Source of the DNA: Aquimarina intermedia
GTDB taxonomy: Bacteria; Bacteroidota; Bacteroidia; Flavobacteriales; Flavobacteriaceae
Direction: 5' to 3'
Assembly: GCF_008124785.1 (NCBI RefSeq)
Contig: NZ_VNHU01000015.1
Coordinates: forward strand, 1-46,582
DNA: 46,582 bases
Part shown: positions 36,162-44,344 of the stretch, one piece after another
How positions within the stretch are numbered: position 1 is the first letter of the stretch
Layout of the letters: every line of letters begins with the position of its first letter
Made by a program: the position numbers and the translations under genes
The notes under the pieces: model-generated
The model's input: the letters and a program-made list of their open reading frames with translations, nothing else
Databases searched by the model: none
What the model was told of the DNA's origin: nothing

Positions 36162-37613
36162 ATGAACGCAATAGAAGATAAAATAGCAGTGCTCCCAAGT
36201 TTAACTCCGCGTATAGCACCGTGGATGAGGCAGGTGGCAAATGATAAAGTTTTACAACAGCAACTTTTTGAAACCTACGGATCTCCGATCAATGTGCACG
36301 CACTAGATAAATTTGAAAAGAATATTATGGCGTATCAAGAAGTATTGGATCGACATGAATTAGAGCATCTTATATTTTATGCTCGAAAGGCTAATAAAAG
36401 CAAGGCTCTAGTTGCAAAAGCAAAAGCGACGGGTATTGGAGTGGATACGGCGAGTTTTAATGAATTAAAGCAAAGTTTAGAGGTTGGAGTAGCCAGTGAT
36501 AAACTGGTTTCTACCGCTGCAATCAAGAATGAGGATTTGATCAAATTAGCTATCCTTAATGATGTAGTACTAATTCTGGATAATGAAGATGAATGCCGTG
36601 CTGTTTCTCAGATTGCCACACAACTCAATAAAAGAGCGATCGTTGGCTTTAGGGTAAGCGGTTTTTATCATGCAGGAGAAAAACTATATAGTCGCTTTGG
36701 ATTTGATGTTGATTCGGTGACGGATTTTATTATTAAGAATGTAGGTTGGGACAAGGAGTTTGATAATTTAGAGTATCGAGGGTTGCATTTTCATCTCGAT
36801 GGGTATTCAACATCTCAAAGAGGAGAGGCTCTACACCAAACGCTACAAATAGCTGAGGAGTTAAGATCAGAAAAATTTGAAACCTTATTTATTGATATTG
36901 GTGGAGGATTTTTAATGAACTATCTGGAGGATGAGGAGGAATGGAATGCTTTTAAAACACAGTTGAAAGATGCAGTACAAGGTAACAGACTACCAATTAC
37001 TTTTCAGAATCAAGGATTGGGTTATGAAATGATTGATGGCGTATTGCATGGCAATTTAGCAACCTACCCGTATTACAATACAATTCACGGACCTCAATTC
37101 TTAGAAGAAATTTTAGATTTTATCAATGCAGACAAAAAGACAGCAGCTTTCCGGCTCAAAGAGCAATCCATCCAACTGCGTATGGAACCGGGACGCTCCC
37201 TGCTGGACCAGGTAGGTATTACCATGGCAAAAGTTGCATTTAGAAAAAGAGATAGTGAGGGTTCGTTATTAATTGGATTAGAAATGAACATGAGTCAACT
37301 CATGAGCTCAAGTGCAGATTTTTTACTGGATCCGATGGTAGTACATATGCAAAGTAAAGAAGATACGGGGATCGAAGGATACTTCGTAGGAGCCTATTGT
37401 CTTGAACGTGATGTAATCTTAAAGCGAAAAATAGCACTCAAACAAATACCTGACATTGGCGATGTTGTGATTTTTATCAATACAGCAGGATATATGATGC
37501 ATTTTTTTGAAACTGAAGCCCATCTATTTGACTTATCCAAAAACTTGAGTATGGATACAAGCAAAGAACAATTTGGCATTGATGATTTTATCGATGACAC
37601 ACTTATAAACTAA
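36162..37613 (+). CDS. Y4yA/SbnH-like PLP-dependent decarboxylase family protein
   Basis: The 483-residue protein is a fold type III PLP enzyme, like diaminopimelate decarboxylase. Lys76 in YARKANKSKAL would bind PLP. LHFHLDGYS, DIGGGFLM and MEPGRSLLDQVG are the usual cofactor-binding segments, and a Cys in GAYCLERDV stands at the active-site position of the C-terminal domain. It looks closer to the Y4yA group than to biosynthetic LysA. In staphyloferrin B biosynthesis the related SbnH acts in a pathway with SbnA, which fits this operon. The exact substrate is not known. Confidence 0.78.
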   Translation: MNAIEDKIAVLPSLTPRIAPWMRQVANDKVLQQQLFETYGSPINVHALDKFEKNIMAYQEVLDRHELEHLIFYARKANKSKALVAKAKATGIGVDTASFNELKQSLEVGVASDKLVSTAAIKNEDLIKLAILNDVVLILDNEDECRAVSQIATQLNKRAIVGFRVSGFYHAGEKLYSRFGFDVDSVTDFIIKNVGWDKEFDNLEYRGLHFHLDGYSTSQRGEALHQTLQIAEELRSEKFETLFIDIGGGFLMNYLEDEEEWNAFKTQLKDAVQGNRLPITFQNQGLGYEMIDGVLHGNLATYPYYNTIHGPQFLEEILDFINADKKTAAFRLKEQSIQLRMEPGRSLLDQVGITMAKVAFRKRDSEGSLLIGLEMNMSQLMSSSADFLLDPMVVHMQSKEDTGIEGYFVGAYCLERDVILKRKIALKQIPDIGDVVIFINTAGYMMHFFETEAHLFDLSKNLSMDTSKEQFGIDDFIDDTLIN

Positions 37614-37625
37614 ATTTTATATATC

Positions 37626-37769
37626 ATGGAAAAGGATAAACAAAACGAAGATTCTGGAAAATTAAAAAGCAGGAATCCCAAAAAAGAGAAAGGACCACAA
37701 AAGGATAATCATACGAATCAATATGGGGAACAACGTGGCAACGATAGAAGAAGAGTCGACGAAGATTAA
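37626..37769 (+). CDS. Tiny hydrophilic protein (47 aa)
   Basis: The 47-residue product (MEKDKQNEDSGKLKSRNPKK, then EKGPQKDN and GEQRGNDRRRVDED) is highly charged, without hydrophobic residues to form a core, so it is probably disordered. It starts 12 bp after the decarboxylase gene and stops just before a terminator, which supports it as the last gene of that transcript. It resembles small stress proteins of Bacteroidota in composition only. No function assigned. Confidence 0.55.
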   Translation: MEKDKQNEDSGKLKSRNPKKEKGPQKDNHTNQYGEQRGNDRRRVDED

Positions 37770-37781
37770 AAGAAGCTTAAA

Positions 37782-37814
37782 AAAAAGCCTGAGTACTAAT
37801 AACTCAGGCTTTTT
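37782..37814. terminator. Bidirectional terminator between two tiny genes
   Basis: Stem AAAAAGCCTGAGT with ACTCAGGCTTTTT around TACTAATA or a close variant. A-runs and T-runs on both sides allow it to end both converging transcripts. Confidence 0.88.
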
Positions 37815-37819
37815 AGTGC

Positions 37820-37963
37820 TTACGCATTGTCTCGGGGTTGATGTTGTTCTTTGCGTTGTTTTTCCTGATGATTGATCTTTTTACCTTGAGTTTCATCAAG
37901 ATTAATAGCTTGTTCTTTTTTACTTTGTTTTTCTTGTGCTAGTTTTTTCTCTGAAGTATCCAT
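37820..37963 (-). CDS. Tiny hydrophilic protein (47 aa), convergent
   Basis: On the minus strand a 47-residue frame runs from ATG 37963 to TAA 37820: MDTSEKKLAQEKQSKKEQAI, then NLDETQGKK and QEKQRKEQHQPRDNA. It is rich in Lys, Gln and Glu and is probably disordered. It has the same length as the opposite gene, but the two sequences do not align well. The shared terminator lies just beyond its stop. It is likely real because of the coding bias and the terminator position; function unknown. Confidence 0.5.
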   Translation of the reverse strand: MDTSEKKLAQEKQSKKEQAINLDETQGKKINHQEKQRKEQHQPRDNA

Positions 37964-38307
37964 ATCTGATTTTTTAAAGTTACTCTAAAATATAAAGTAA
38001 ATAAAAGTCTGCATAGCACCTTATAACTGTTTAACAAGCATATGTTAAGGCTTTGTGATTTAGCTGTGTTTCTTACAAAAAAAGCGTTAAAATAAGAAAA
38101 GTACTGAAACAAAGGTGAGACTGTAAGAATCGTTCAAAATTCCCGTACATGTTAAGAGATTTAAGTTAATCGTTAAAGTGTATTAAGATACTCCCAAAGT
38201 TGGGGGGCACGGGTATGAAATAACTAGGACAAGACTTACATTTAGGGTGTAAGGATATTAACTTGTTTGCTTTTCTTACAATTTCACACAATATAATACT
38301 TTTGACA

Positions 38308-38499
38308 ATGAAAAAAATACTTCAAACACAAGGGCTTACTATTATAAATTCCATAAAGAGATTCTTTAGGACCCTAATGCAAATTCCATCATTTTTCTCA
38401 ACACTTATTCAACGAGAGAAAAAAATATCAGGGGATGCTACGCATTTACGTTTGCTTATCATGAACTCAAAAAATCAGAATATAGGCGCAGAGTGGTAA
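38308..38499 (+). CDS. Possible small basic protein, weak
   Basis: A frame of 63 residues (MKKILQTQGLTIINSIKRFF and onward to NQNIGAEW) lies in the 620-bp gap 37964-38583. A TACTTTTG element sits at 38297-38304, just before the ATG, which would make the mRNA leaderless, or would instead serve the glycosyltransferase gene at 38584. No family is recognised. Apart from this frame I see no gene in the gap. Confidence 0.25.
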   Translation: MKKILQTQGLTIINSIKRFFRTLMQIPSFFSTLIQREKKISGDATHLRLLIMNSKNQNIGAEW

Positions 38500-38583
38500 A
38501 GTGAATGTTATAAAACATTGGCCTTTTACTGAAAACCTAATTAAGACCACTTCTGGTACGCTTCTATTAAAACCTTGTAGTTT

Positions 38584-39444
38584 ATGAATAAATTTAGTGT
38601 AATAACTATATATCAAAATCAAAGAAAAGATTTGATGCACCTATTGGATGCCATTGAACAGGGAAACGAACATCCTGATGAGGTGGTCATTGTATGTATG
38701 AAATGCGATGTAACGATAGAACAGTCATATTCATTTACTATTCGCTATGTTCCTTTTAATCCTAAGCAAACCGAAGGTCTTCCAATTTCCGAAGCACGCA
38801 ATTTAGGTGTTGAAGCTGCCAGTTTTGAGAATTTAATATTTATAAATATTAAATGTATTCCAGAAGCTAATTTTATCGGTACAATGATTCGGCATGCTTT
38901 GTTGTATGAAGGTCTGATTATGGGAACGCCAAAATATATAACTCAAAAAATCGAATCAGACTTTGATATAGAAATTTTGGGAGAATCCAGTGTTTATCAT
39001 CCGCAACGTCCCGAGGTATACGATATAAAACAAGAGTTTAACTATCAATTGTTCTGGAGTCTATGTTTTACAATCAGTAAGACACAGTATACTATTCTAA
39101 ACGGTTTTGATACCAGATTTTCCGGCTATGGGGCAGAGGATTTGGATTTTGCGTTTAAAGCAAGAGAATTAAATTGTCCTTTTTATCTTAACGATGCGAT
39201 TGTGTACCATCAACAATATGCATTCTATGCCTTACCGTTAAACAATTTTGATTACGTAATCAAAAACTCTGATTTGTTTTACGAGAAATGGGGAGAGTGG
39301 CCAATGGATAGCACCTTAGAAAAATTTACTCAGTTAGAATTGATAGATTGGACATGTGATCAGAAAAAACCAATTACTATTCGTAAAAAACCATCTATAC
39401 ATTTAATACAAGAGCATACCTTAAAGGGGCAAACTCAAATGTAA
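38584..39444 (+). CDS. Family 2 glycosyltransferase, galactosyltransferase-like C-terminus
   Basis: The 286-residue protein starts as a GT-A enzyme (SVITIYQNQRKDLMHLLDAI), with SEARNLGVEAA as the nucleotide-binding turn. IFINIKCIPEANF stands in the place of the usual DxD motif, which is not obvious here. GFDTRFSGYGAEDLDFAFKA at about 178-197 matches the C-terminal galactosyltransferase segment. Its sugar donor and target are unknown. It is 13 bp upstream of a DUF4301 gene and likely co-transcribed with it. Confidence 0.82.
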   Translation: MNKFSVITIYQNQRKDLMHLLDAIEQGNEHPDEVVIVCMKCDVTIEQSYSFTIRYVPFNPKQTEGLPISEARNLGVEAASFENLIFINIKCIPEANFIGTMIRHALLYEGLIMGTPKYITQKIESDFDIEILGESSVYHPQRPEVYDIKQEFNYQLFWSLCFTISKTQYTILNGFDTRFSGYGAEDLDFAFKARELNCPFYLNDAIVYHQQYAFYALPLNNFDYVIKNSDLFYEKWGEWPMDSTLEKFTQLELIDWTCDQKKPITIRKKPSIHLIQEHTLKGQTQM

Positions 39445-39457
39445 ATTAAAATAAACA

Positions 39458-41035
39458 ATGAAAACAGCTGCCTTAGCCAATAAAAGGAAGTATACTTTTG
39501 ATAAACGAGATTACATCCAGTTTAGATTAAGAAAAATAACTCCGGAGATTGTAGAAAACCAACTTGTAACCCTAAAACGTCCCAGAGAGCACACTAAAGT
39601 TGTGAAGCCGGTAACTTTAAAAGATGGGATTATAAAATGGAACGCTAAGGAAAGAAAACGGTTACTAAGTGTTTTTAAAGAACACGCTGATACGTTAACC
39701 TATTGTCATTTTATACCGGCATCGGGAGCAGGTTCCAGAATGCTTCAGGATCTCACCACCTTTCTAAACGACTTTAAACCGGGCGAAGAGAGTTTTAGCA
39801 GCTATATAAATAGAACGAAGCAATTTGAACTCTCTGTATTTTTCAGAAAAATTAAAAAATTTCCTTTTTATAAAAAATTAAAAGCCACGTTAAAGCATCT
39901 CGAATTGCATACCTTAGCTAAGGATGAGCGCAAATTGATGATTGCGAAAGCATTATTGTACGATCCAAACTTCAAATTTTTAGCCTTACCCAAAGGACTA
40001 CTCCCATTTCATAAAGGTAGGAGAGGAGAAGTGCTGACAGCCTTTGACGAGCAGCTTCGACAGTTTGTAGATTTTAGTGCCAGCTTCAAACAAGCTGAAA
40101 TGCATTTTACTACATTAAAATCGGCACAGACGCACTTTAACACGGCATTGAGTACAGCACATTCAAAGCTTAAAAAGCTTACACAGAACAACCTGTCCAT
40201 TAGTTTTTCGCATCAGTCGGAGCAAACAGATACCGTGAGTTTGACCAAGGAACACATGCTGGTAAGAGATGGTCAAGGCAAAGTATTGTTTAGACCTGCG
40301 GGTCATGGCGTTTTGCTGTCCAATTTGAACACCTTATCTCAGGATATTATTTTTATTTCAAATATCGATAATATAGCCAAACGTAAAATCCAAAAGCAAG
40401 TTGCTGATTTCAGAAAACTCATGATTGGGAATCTAATCGCTACACAAGATTATATTTTTGAGATGCTGCCAAAACTTAAGATGGATGCATTATCAACTGC
40501 ACAACTTGATGAGGTAATAAACTTTACTAAAACCACCTTGCATTTAAAACTTGCCATAAATTTTGAAAAACGCTCAAAAGCAGAACGGTGTAAAATTTTA
40601 TTTGGGATTTTGAATCGACCGCTTCGTATTTGTGCCGTAGTAAAAAATACCGGACAGCCCGGGGGAGGTCCATTTTGGGTAGAAGACGGCAAAGGCAATA
40701 TTTCTATGCAAATTGTAGAAACAGCTGAGGTTGACGTAACGATTCCTGAGCAAAAACAGCAGTTAGATGCTGCCACCCATTTTAATCCCGTCGAAATTTG
40801 CTGTGGCATAAAGGATTATGAAGGAAATACCTTTGATCTGAACGAATTTTGTAAAGACGGAGAAGGGATTATCAGTCAAAAAACATATAATGGCAAGCCA
40901 ATTACTATTTTGGAACGCCCGGGATTATGGAACGGAAGCATGCAACATTGGAATACACTTTTTGTCGAGATGAAACCATCGCTCTTTAATCCGGTAAAGA
41001 CAATTAATGATTTATTAAAGAAAGCACATCAGTAA
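39458..41035 (+). CDS. DUF4301 family protein
   Basis: The 525-residue protein matches DUF4301, a Bacteroidota family. FIPASGAGSRMLQDL (86-100) resembles the nucleotide-binding loop of sugar nucleotidyltransferases, in which LAAGxGTRM is usual; later PAGHGVLLSNLNTL and FISNIDNIAKR (near 280-315) also fit such a fold. GQPGGGPFWVEDGKGN and FNPVEICCG are other conserved-looking segments. These hints suggest an NTP-sugar transferase-like enzyme, but activity is not shown. Next to a glycosyltransferase, so glycan synthesis is a fair guess. Confidence 0.8.
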   Translation: MKTAALANKRKYTFDKRDYIQFRLRKITPEIVENQLVTLKRPREHTKVVKPVTLKDGIIKWNAKERKRLLSVFKEHADTLTYCHFIPASGAGSRMLQDLTTFLNDFKPGEESFSSYINRTKQFELSVFFRKIKKFPFYKKLKATLKHLELHTLAKDERKLMIAKALLYDPNFKFLALPKGLLPFHKGRRGEVLTAFDEQLRQFVDFSASFKQAEMHFTTLKSAQTHFNTALSTAHSKLKKLTQNNLSISFSHQSEQTDTVSLTKEHMLVRDGQGKVLFRPAGHGVLLSNLNTLSQDIIFISNIDNIAKRKIQKQVADFRKLMIGNLIATQDYIFEMLPKLKMDALSTAQLDEVINFTKTTLHLKLAINFEKRSKAERCKILFGILNRPLRICAVVKNTGQPGGGPFWVEDGKGNISMQIVETAEVDVTIPEQKQQLDAATHFNPVEICCGIKDYEGNTFDLNEFCKDGEGIISQKTYNGKPITILERPGLWNGSMQHWNTLFVEMKPSLFNPVKTINDLLKKAHQ

Positions 41036-41058
41036 AAGTTTAAAATAGATAAAAGCAA

Positions 41059-41580
41059 ATGGAGTGGATTTTGAATTCAGATTTGAACGTACTTACCTTA
41101 TTGGGTAGTGTATTGGGGATATATCTGGCAATTATCGGTATCACAAGGATTGCCGGGTTGCGAACTTTTGCCAAAATGACAAGTTTTGATTTTGCTTCTA
41201 CTATTGCGATTGGTTCTATAATCGCGTCGGTGATTATGAATACCAACCAATCATTAGTAAAAGGTCTTATCGCTTTGGCAGCAATGGTAAGTTTTCAGGT
41301 GGTATTTTCAATTTTGATCCGAAAATCAAAAACCGCGCAAAAAATAGCGACCAATACGCCTTTATTTTTGGCTAAAGATGGTGAAATTTTGTATGACAAT
41401 TTAGCGAAATCAAATGTTTCAAAAAGTGTTCTCATAGCCAAATTGCGAGAGGCTAATGTTATCCAGATGTCCGAAGTAAAAGCAGTAGTGCTCGAATCCA
41501 CAGGAGATGTATCCGTTTTACATACTACAAGTGACGATTCCGTTGACTCAATACTGCTGGAAGGAGTAAGAGATGCCTAA
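41059..41580 (+). CDS. DUF421 (YetF-type) membrane protein
   Basis: The 173-residue protein has three hydrophobic segments in its first 90 residues (NVLTLLGSVLGIYLAIIGI, then the FASTIAIGSIIASVIM region and LIALAAMVSFQVVFSILI). TRIAGLRTFAKMTSFDF is the DUF421 signature. A soluble tail of about 75 residues follows with LREANVIQMSEVKAVVLES, as in YetF/YdfR proteins. It starts 23 bp after the DUF4301 gene, so it is probably in the same transcript. Function unknown; related proteins are linked to stress or sporulation. Confidence 0.85.
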   Translation: MEWILNSDLNVLTLLGSVLGIYLAIIGITRIAGLRTFAKMTSFDFASTIAIGSIIASVIMNTNQSLVKGLIALAAMVSFQVVFSILIRKSKTAQKIATNTPLFLAKDGEILYDNLAKSNVSKSVLIAKLREANVIQMSEVKAVVLESTGDVSVLHTTSDDSVDSILLEGVRDA

Positions 41581-41658
41581 GCATATACTCTTATAACTAC
41601 AACTGCTCGTATACATACTCCTACTGAAGGATGCAGCACAAGAATTAATTAAATTTAT

Positions 41659-42342
41659 ATGAAAAAGCTTCCAAAAATCTTAATTTTTGATGTTAACGAA
41701 ACCTTGCTGGATCTTACAAAGCTCAAAACTCAGGTAAATGAAGCGGTGGGTAGTGACACAGCTTTTGATCTATGGTTTTCTACCTTATTACACTATTCAT
41801 TAGTTGAGAATGCAGCAGGGGTTTATAAAGATTTTGGAGCCATTGGAAAAAATACGTTGAGGATGGTTTCAAAAAACCTACATAATCTTCTTGATGATAT
41901 CAGCATAGATGCTATCCTTTCGAACATTACTAATTTATCACCACACCCCGAAGTTAAAGCATCCTTACAACTACTCAAAGAGAGCGGGTTCATCTTGGTA
42001 GCTTTGACCAACGGCGGACAAAAAACAGTCGAAGCACAACTTGAGTATGCGGAATTGACCGCTTTTTTTGATAAAATTATTAGTGTTGAGCAGCTCAAAA
42101 AATTCAAACCTTATCCAAATACATATCAATATGTTTTGGAACTTTATTCATGTACCCCTGAGGAGGCACTTTTAATTGCAGCACATGGTTGGGATATTTA
42201 TGGAGCACAAATGGCAGGATTACAAACCGGTTTTATCGCACGTCCCGGCAAGAATATATATGATATATCCACAGTACCGGAATATGTAGCAAAGGATTTG
42301 GCAGCCTTAACCAAGCGGTTGACTAGTCAAAAGGAGTCGTGA
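41659..42342 (+). CDS. Haloacid dehalogenase type II-like hydrolase
   Basis: The 227-residue protein has HAD motif I IFDVNETLLDL with nucleophile Asp11, motif II LVALTNGG, the Lys in KKFKPYPNTYQYVL and motif III LLIAAHGWDIYGAQMAGL. The DVNETL and AAHGWDI forms are those of L-2-haloacid dehalogenases rather than phosphatases. The native substrate may not be a haloacid. It stands alone after DUF421 with an 80-bp gap. Confidence 0.88.
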   Translation: MKKLPKILIFDVNETLLDLTKLKTQVNEAVGSDTAFDLWFSTLLHYSLVENAAGVYKDFGAIGKNTLRMVSKNLHNLLDDISIDAILSNITNLSPHPEVKASLQLLKESGFILVALTNGGQKTVEAQLEYAELTAFFDKIISVEQLKKFKPYPNTYQYVLELYSCTPEEALLIAAHGWDIYGAQMAGLQTGFIARPGKNIYDISTVPEYVAKDLAALTKRLTSQKES

Positions 42343-42454
42343 ACCACCAACTGCTATAGCTATCTGAATCCTTCAGTCGTATCTTACAACTACCAAATTA
42401 CCTTTCCGAAAAGGAAAAAATCCTAAAAATAGGAATAATTCCAAATTTTAAGTT

Positions 42455-42462
42455 TAATTTTG
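42455..42462 (+). promoter_or_regulatory. -7 element for the exonuclease/GIY-YIG gene
   Basis: TAATTTTG fits TAnnTTTG and is followed by C, 23 bp before the ATG at 42486. No -33 TTG was found at proper distance. Confidence 0.45.
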
Positions 42463-42485
42463 CACAAGCTTGAAAAAGTAAGATT

Positions 42486-43862
42486 ATGGAGCAACGCTAC
42501 GCTGTCATTGATGTAGAGACCACGGGAAAAGGAATAAACGGGAATCGTATTACCGAAATTTGTATTGTACTTCTTGAAGGGAAGGTTATACGTGATAAAT
42601 ATACCACACTGGTGAACCCTGATCAGCACATTCCCAATTATATTACGGGATTAACGGGGATCGATAATGATTTGGTACATGACGCTCCGGCCTTTGACGA
42701 AATTGCAGCGCGTATTTTGGAGATTACGGAGGGAGCTATTTTTGTCGCGCATAATGTCTCCTTTGATTACAATGTTGTACGGAATGAGTTTAAGGCAATC
42801 GGTCATAATTTTGTTCGAAAGAAGTTGTGTACAGTGCGACTTTCACGTAAAATATTTCCCGGATTGTATTCCTATAGTTTGGGTAACTTATGTACTTCGC
42901 TCAACATACAATTAAAGAACAGGCATCGGGCAGAGGGGGATACGGACGCTACAGTTGTCCTATTTCAAAAAATTTTAGAGGAAGATCCAGATCTTAGTAT
43001 CATTAATAGTTTTTTGAATATCCGATCCAAGCAAGCCACGCTACCACCACATTTAAAAGCGGAGCAGATCGAAGCGTTACCTGCATCTCCGGGGATTTAT
43101 CTTTTTAAGGATCAGAAAGAGAAGATTATTTATGCCGGCAAGGCGAAGAATATCAAGCAACGCGTTATCAGTCATTTTTATGATAAGAAAAATAAAGAGT
43201 ATTTATTAGGTCAAAAAACACACACGATTGATTATGAAGTTACCGGAAATGAACTAATTGCCTTGTTGCTAGAGGCCGAAATGATACGTAAACATTACCC
43301 GGAATTTAATACGGCTCAAAAAAAACCGGTAATTCCGTTTCATATCATCAGTTATACCAATCGAAGGGGTGTCCTTCAGCTAGCTATTGACCAATCCTAC
43401 AGTGCTGATACGTCCATAGAATTTTATTACTCCCGAGCCGATGCCATAGCTGCCTTAGAGGAACTTTGTATCTCCTTTGAGTTGTGTCCCAGATATTGCA
43501 ATTTACAACAGAGTACAGCAAGGTGTTCTCACTATAAGATTAAGTCCTGCAAAGGAGTCTGCAGTCAGGAAGAAGCTGTTGAGGCCTATAACTTACGCGT
43601 GCAAAAAGCTATGGAGAGCAGTTTGAATAAAAAAATGAGCTATATCATTAAAGAAAAGGGGAGAACCGGTGACGAACAGAGTTTTGTATTGGTTAAGGAT
43701 GGTATGTATCGAGGATATGGTTTTATAGACGAGACTACTCAGGTAGCGCAAAGCGAGGATTTTGAGGAGATAGTACGTCTGCAAACCCATACCTATCACA
43801 CCTCAAAAATCATCACTAGTTATATTCGTAAGCGTGGGGATGAGGTTATAATTCCGTTATAA
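42486..43862 (+). CDS. DEDDh exonuclease fused to a GIY-YIG nuclease
   Basis: The 458-residue protein joins two nucleases. The N-terminal part (1-170) is a DnaQ-like 3'-5' exonuclease: AVIDVETTG (Asp9, Glu11), HNVSFDYNVV and HRAEGDTDATVV. The second part (about 193-285) is a GIY-YIG domain as in UvrC and Cho: PGIYLFKDQKEKIIYAGKAK, then NIKQRVISHF and an EAEMIRKHYPEFN end. A Cys-bearing segment (CSHYKIKSCKGVCSQEEAVEA) follows. This fusion is known in Bacteroidota and actinobacteria and is thought to serve DNA repair. It is a single gene with its own promoter. Confidence 0.9.
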   Translation: MEQRYAVIDVETTGKGINGNRITEICIVLLEGKVIRDKYTTLVNPDQHIPNYITGLTGIDNDLVHDAPAFDEIAARILEITEGAIFVAHNVSFDYNVVRNEFKAIGHNFVRKKLCTVRLSRKIFPGLYSYSLGNLCTSLNIQLKNRHRAEGDTDATVVLFQKILEEDPDLSIINSFLNIRSKQATLPPHLKAEQIEALPASPGIYLFKDQKEKIIYAGKAKNIKQRVISHFYDKKNKEYLLGQKTHTIDYEVTGNELIALLLEAEMIRKHYPEFNTAQKKPVIPFHIISYTNRRGVLQLAIDQSYSADTSIEFYYSRADAIAALEELCISFELCPRYCNLQQSTARCSHYKIKSCKGVCSQEEAVEAYNLRVQKAMESSLNKKMSYIIKEKGRTGDEQSFVLVKDGMYRGYGFIDETTQVAQSEDFEEIVRLQTHTYHTSKIITSYIRKRGDEVIIPL

Positions 43863-43887
43863 ACTTATACTGCTTATAAAATAACGA

Positions 43888-44268
43888 CTACGATGTACCT
43901 TTACGCTCCATATACGGTTGCCAGGTAATTAGGACATATTTATGTTGTAGGTCAAGAAATCCGTATTCATAGCAAAATAAATATACTTGATTCTTTTGAT
44001 TTTTCCAGTAATGCGTAAAATAGCCGGGATCAAATCCAGCCTCTAACAGTTTTTCTTTCCTTATCGTAGCGAGTCCTGCTTTATTATAAGCTTTTAGAAT
44101 CTTTCTATTTATCTTAAGCTGACGGTCAATTTTTTGAAAGGTACTACTTTCTTTTTGCTTATTTATTTCATAGTGATAGGCAGATCGACAATAGGAAGAA
44201 CAAAATTTTTTATCAGACCTTCCCTTAAGTTTGGTACTGCAATGTAAGCAAGCTACACTCATAGTCAT
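43888..44268 (-). CDS. Small zinc-ribbon protein
   Basis: The 126-residue protein begins with CLHCSTKLKGRSDKKFCSSYC, a CxxC ... CxxxC zinc-ribbon, then YHYEINKQKE and a basic helix. The C-terminal part (KAGLATIRKEKLLEAGFDPG and FLDLQHKYVLITWQPY) is conserved-looking. Similar proteins are frequent in flavobacteria without known role; nucleic-acid binding is plausible. A second start (MSVACLHC) lies two residues later. It is divergent from the recombinase gene, across a short palindrome. Confidence 0.72.
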   Translation of the reverse strand: MTMSVACLHCSTKLKGRSDKKFCSSYCRSAYHYEINKQKESSTFQKIDRQLKINRKILKAYNKAGLATIRKEKLLEAGFDPGYFTHYWKNQKNQVYLFCYEYGFLDLQHKYVLITWQPYMERKGTS

Positions 44269-44273
44269 TTAAT

Positions 44274-44294
44274 TATACGTTTAATAGACGTATA
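44274..44294. promoter_or_regulatory. Palindrome between the zinc-ribbon and recombinase genes
   Basis: TATACGT TTAATAG ACGTATA is a perfect 7-bp inverted repeat. It lies 5 bp before the zinc-ribbon start and about 50 bp before the recombinase ATG, a fitting place for an operator. AATATACGC follows as a partial third copy. Confidence 0.4.
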
Positions 44295-44344
44295 AATATA
44301 CGCTTAGTTTTCTTGGAAGCTTTCTTTATTTTGACTTTTACCAG

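Noticed and set aside
42402..42434. Terminators after the HAD gene
   Set aside because: Two very short stems (TTTCC/GGAAA and TCCTA/TAGGA) without T-runs in the proper place are too weak to call.
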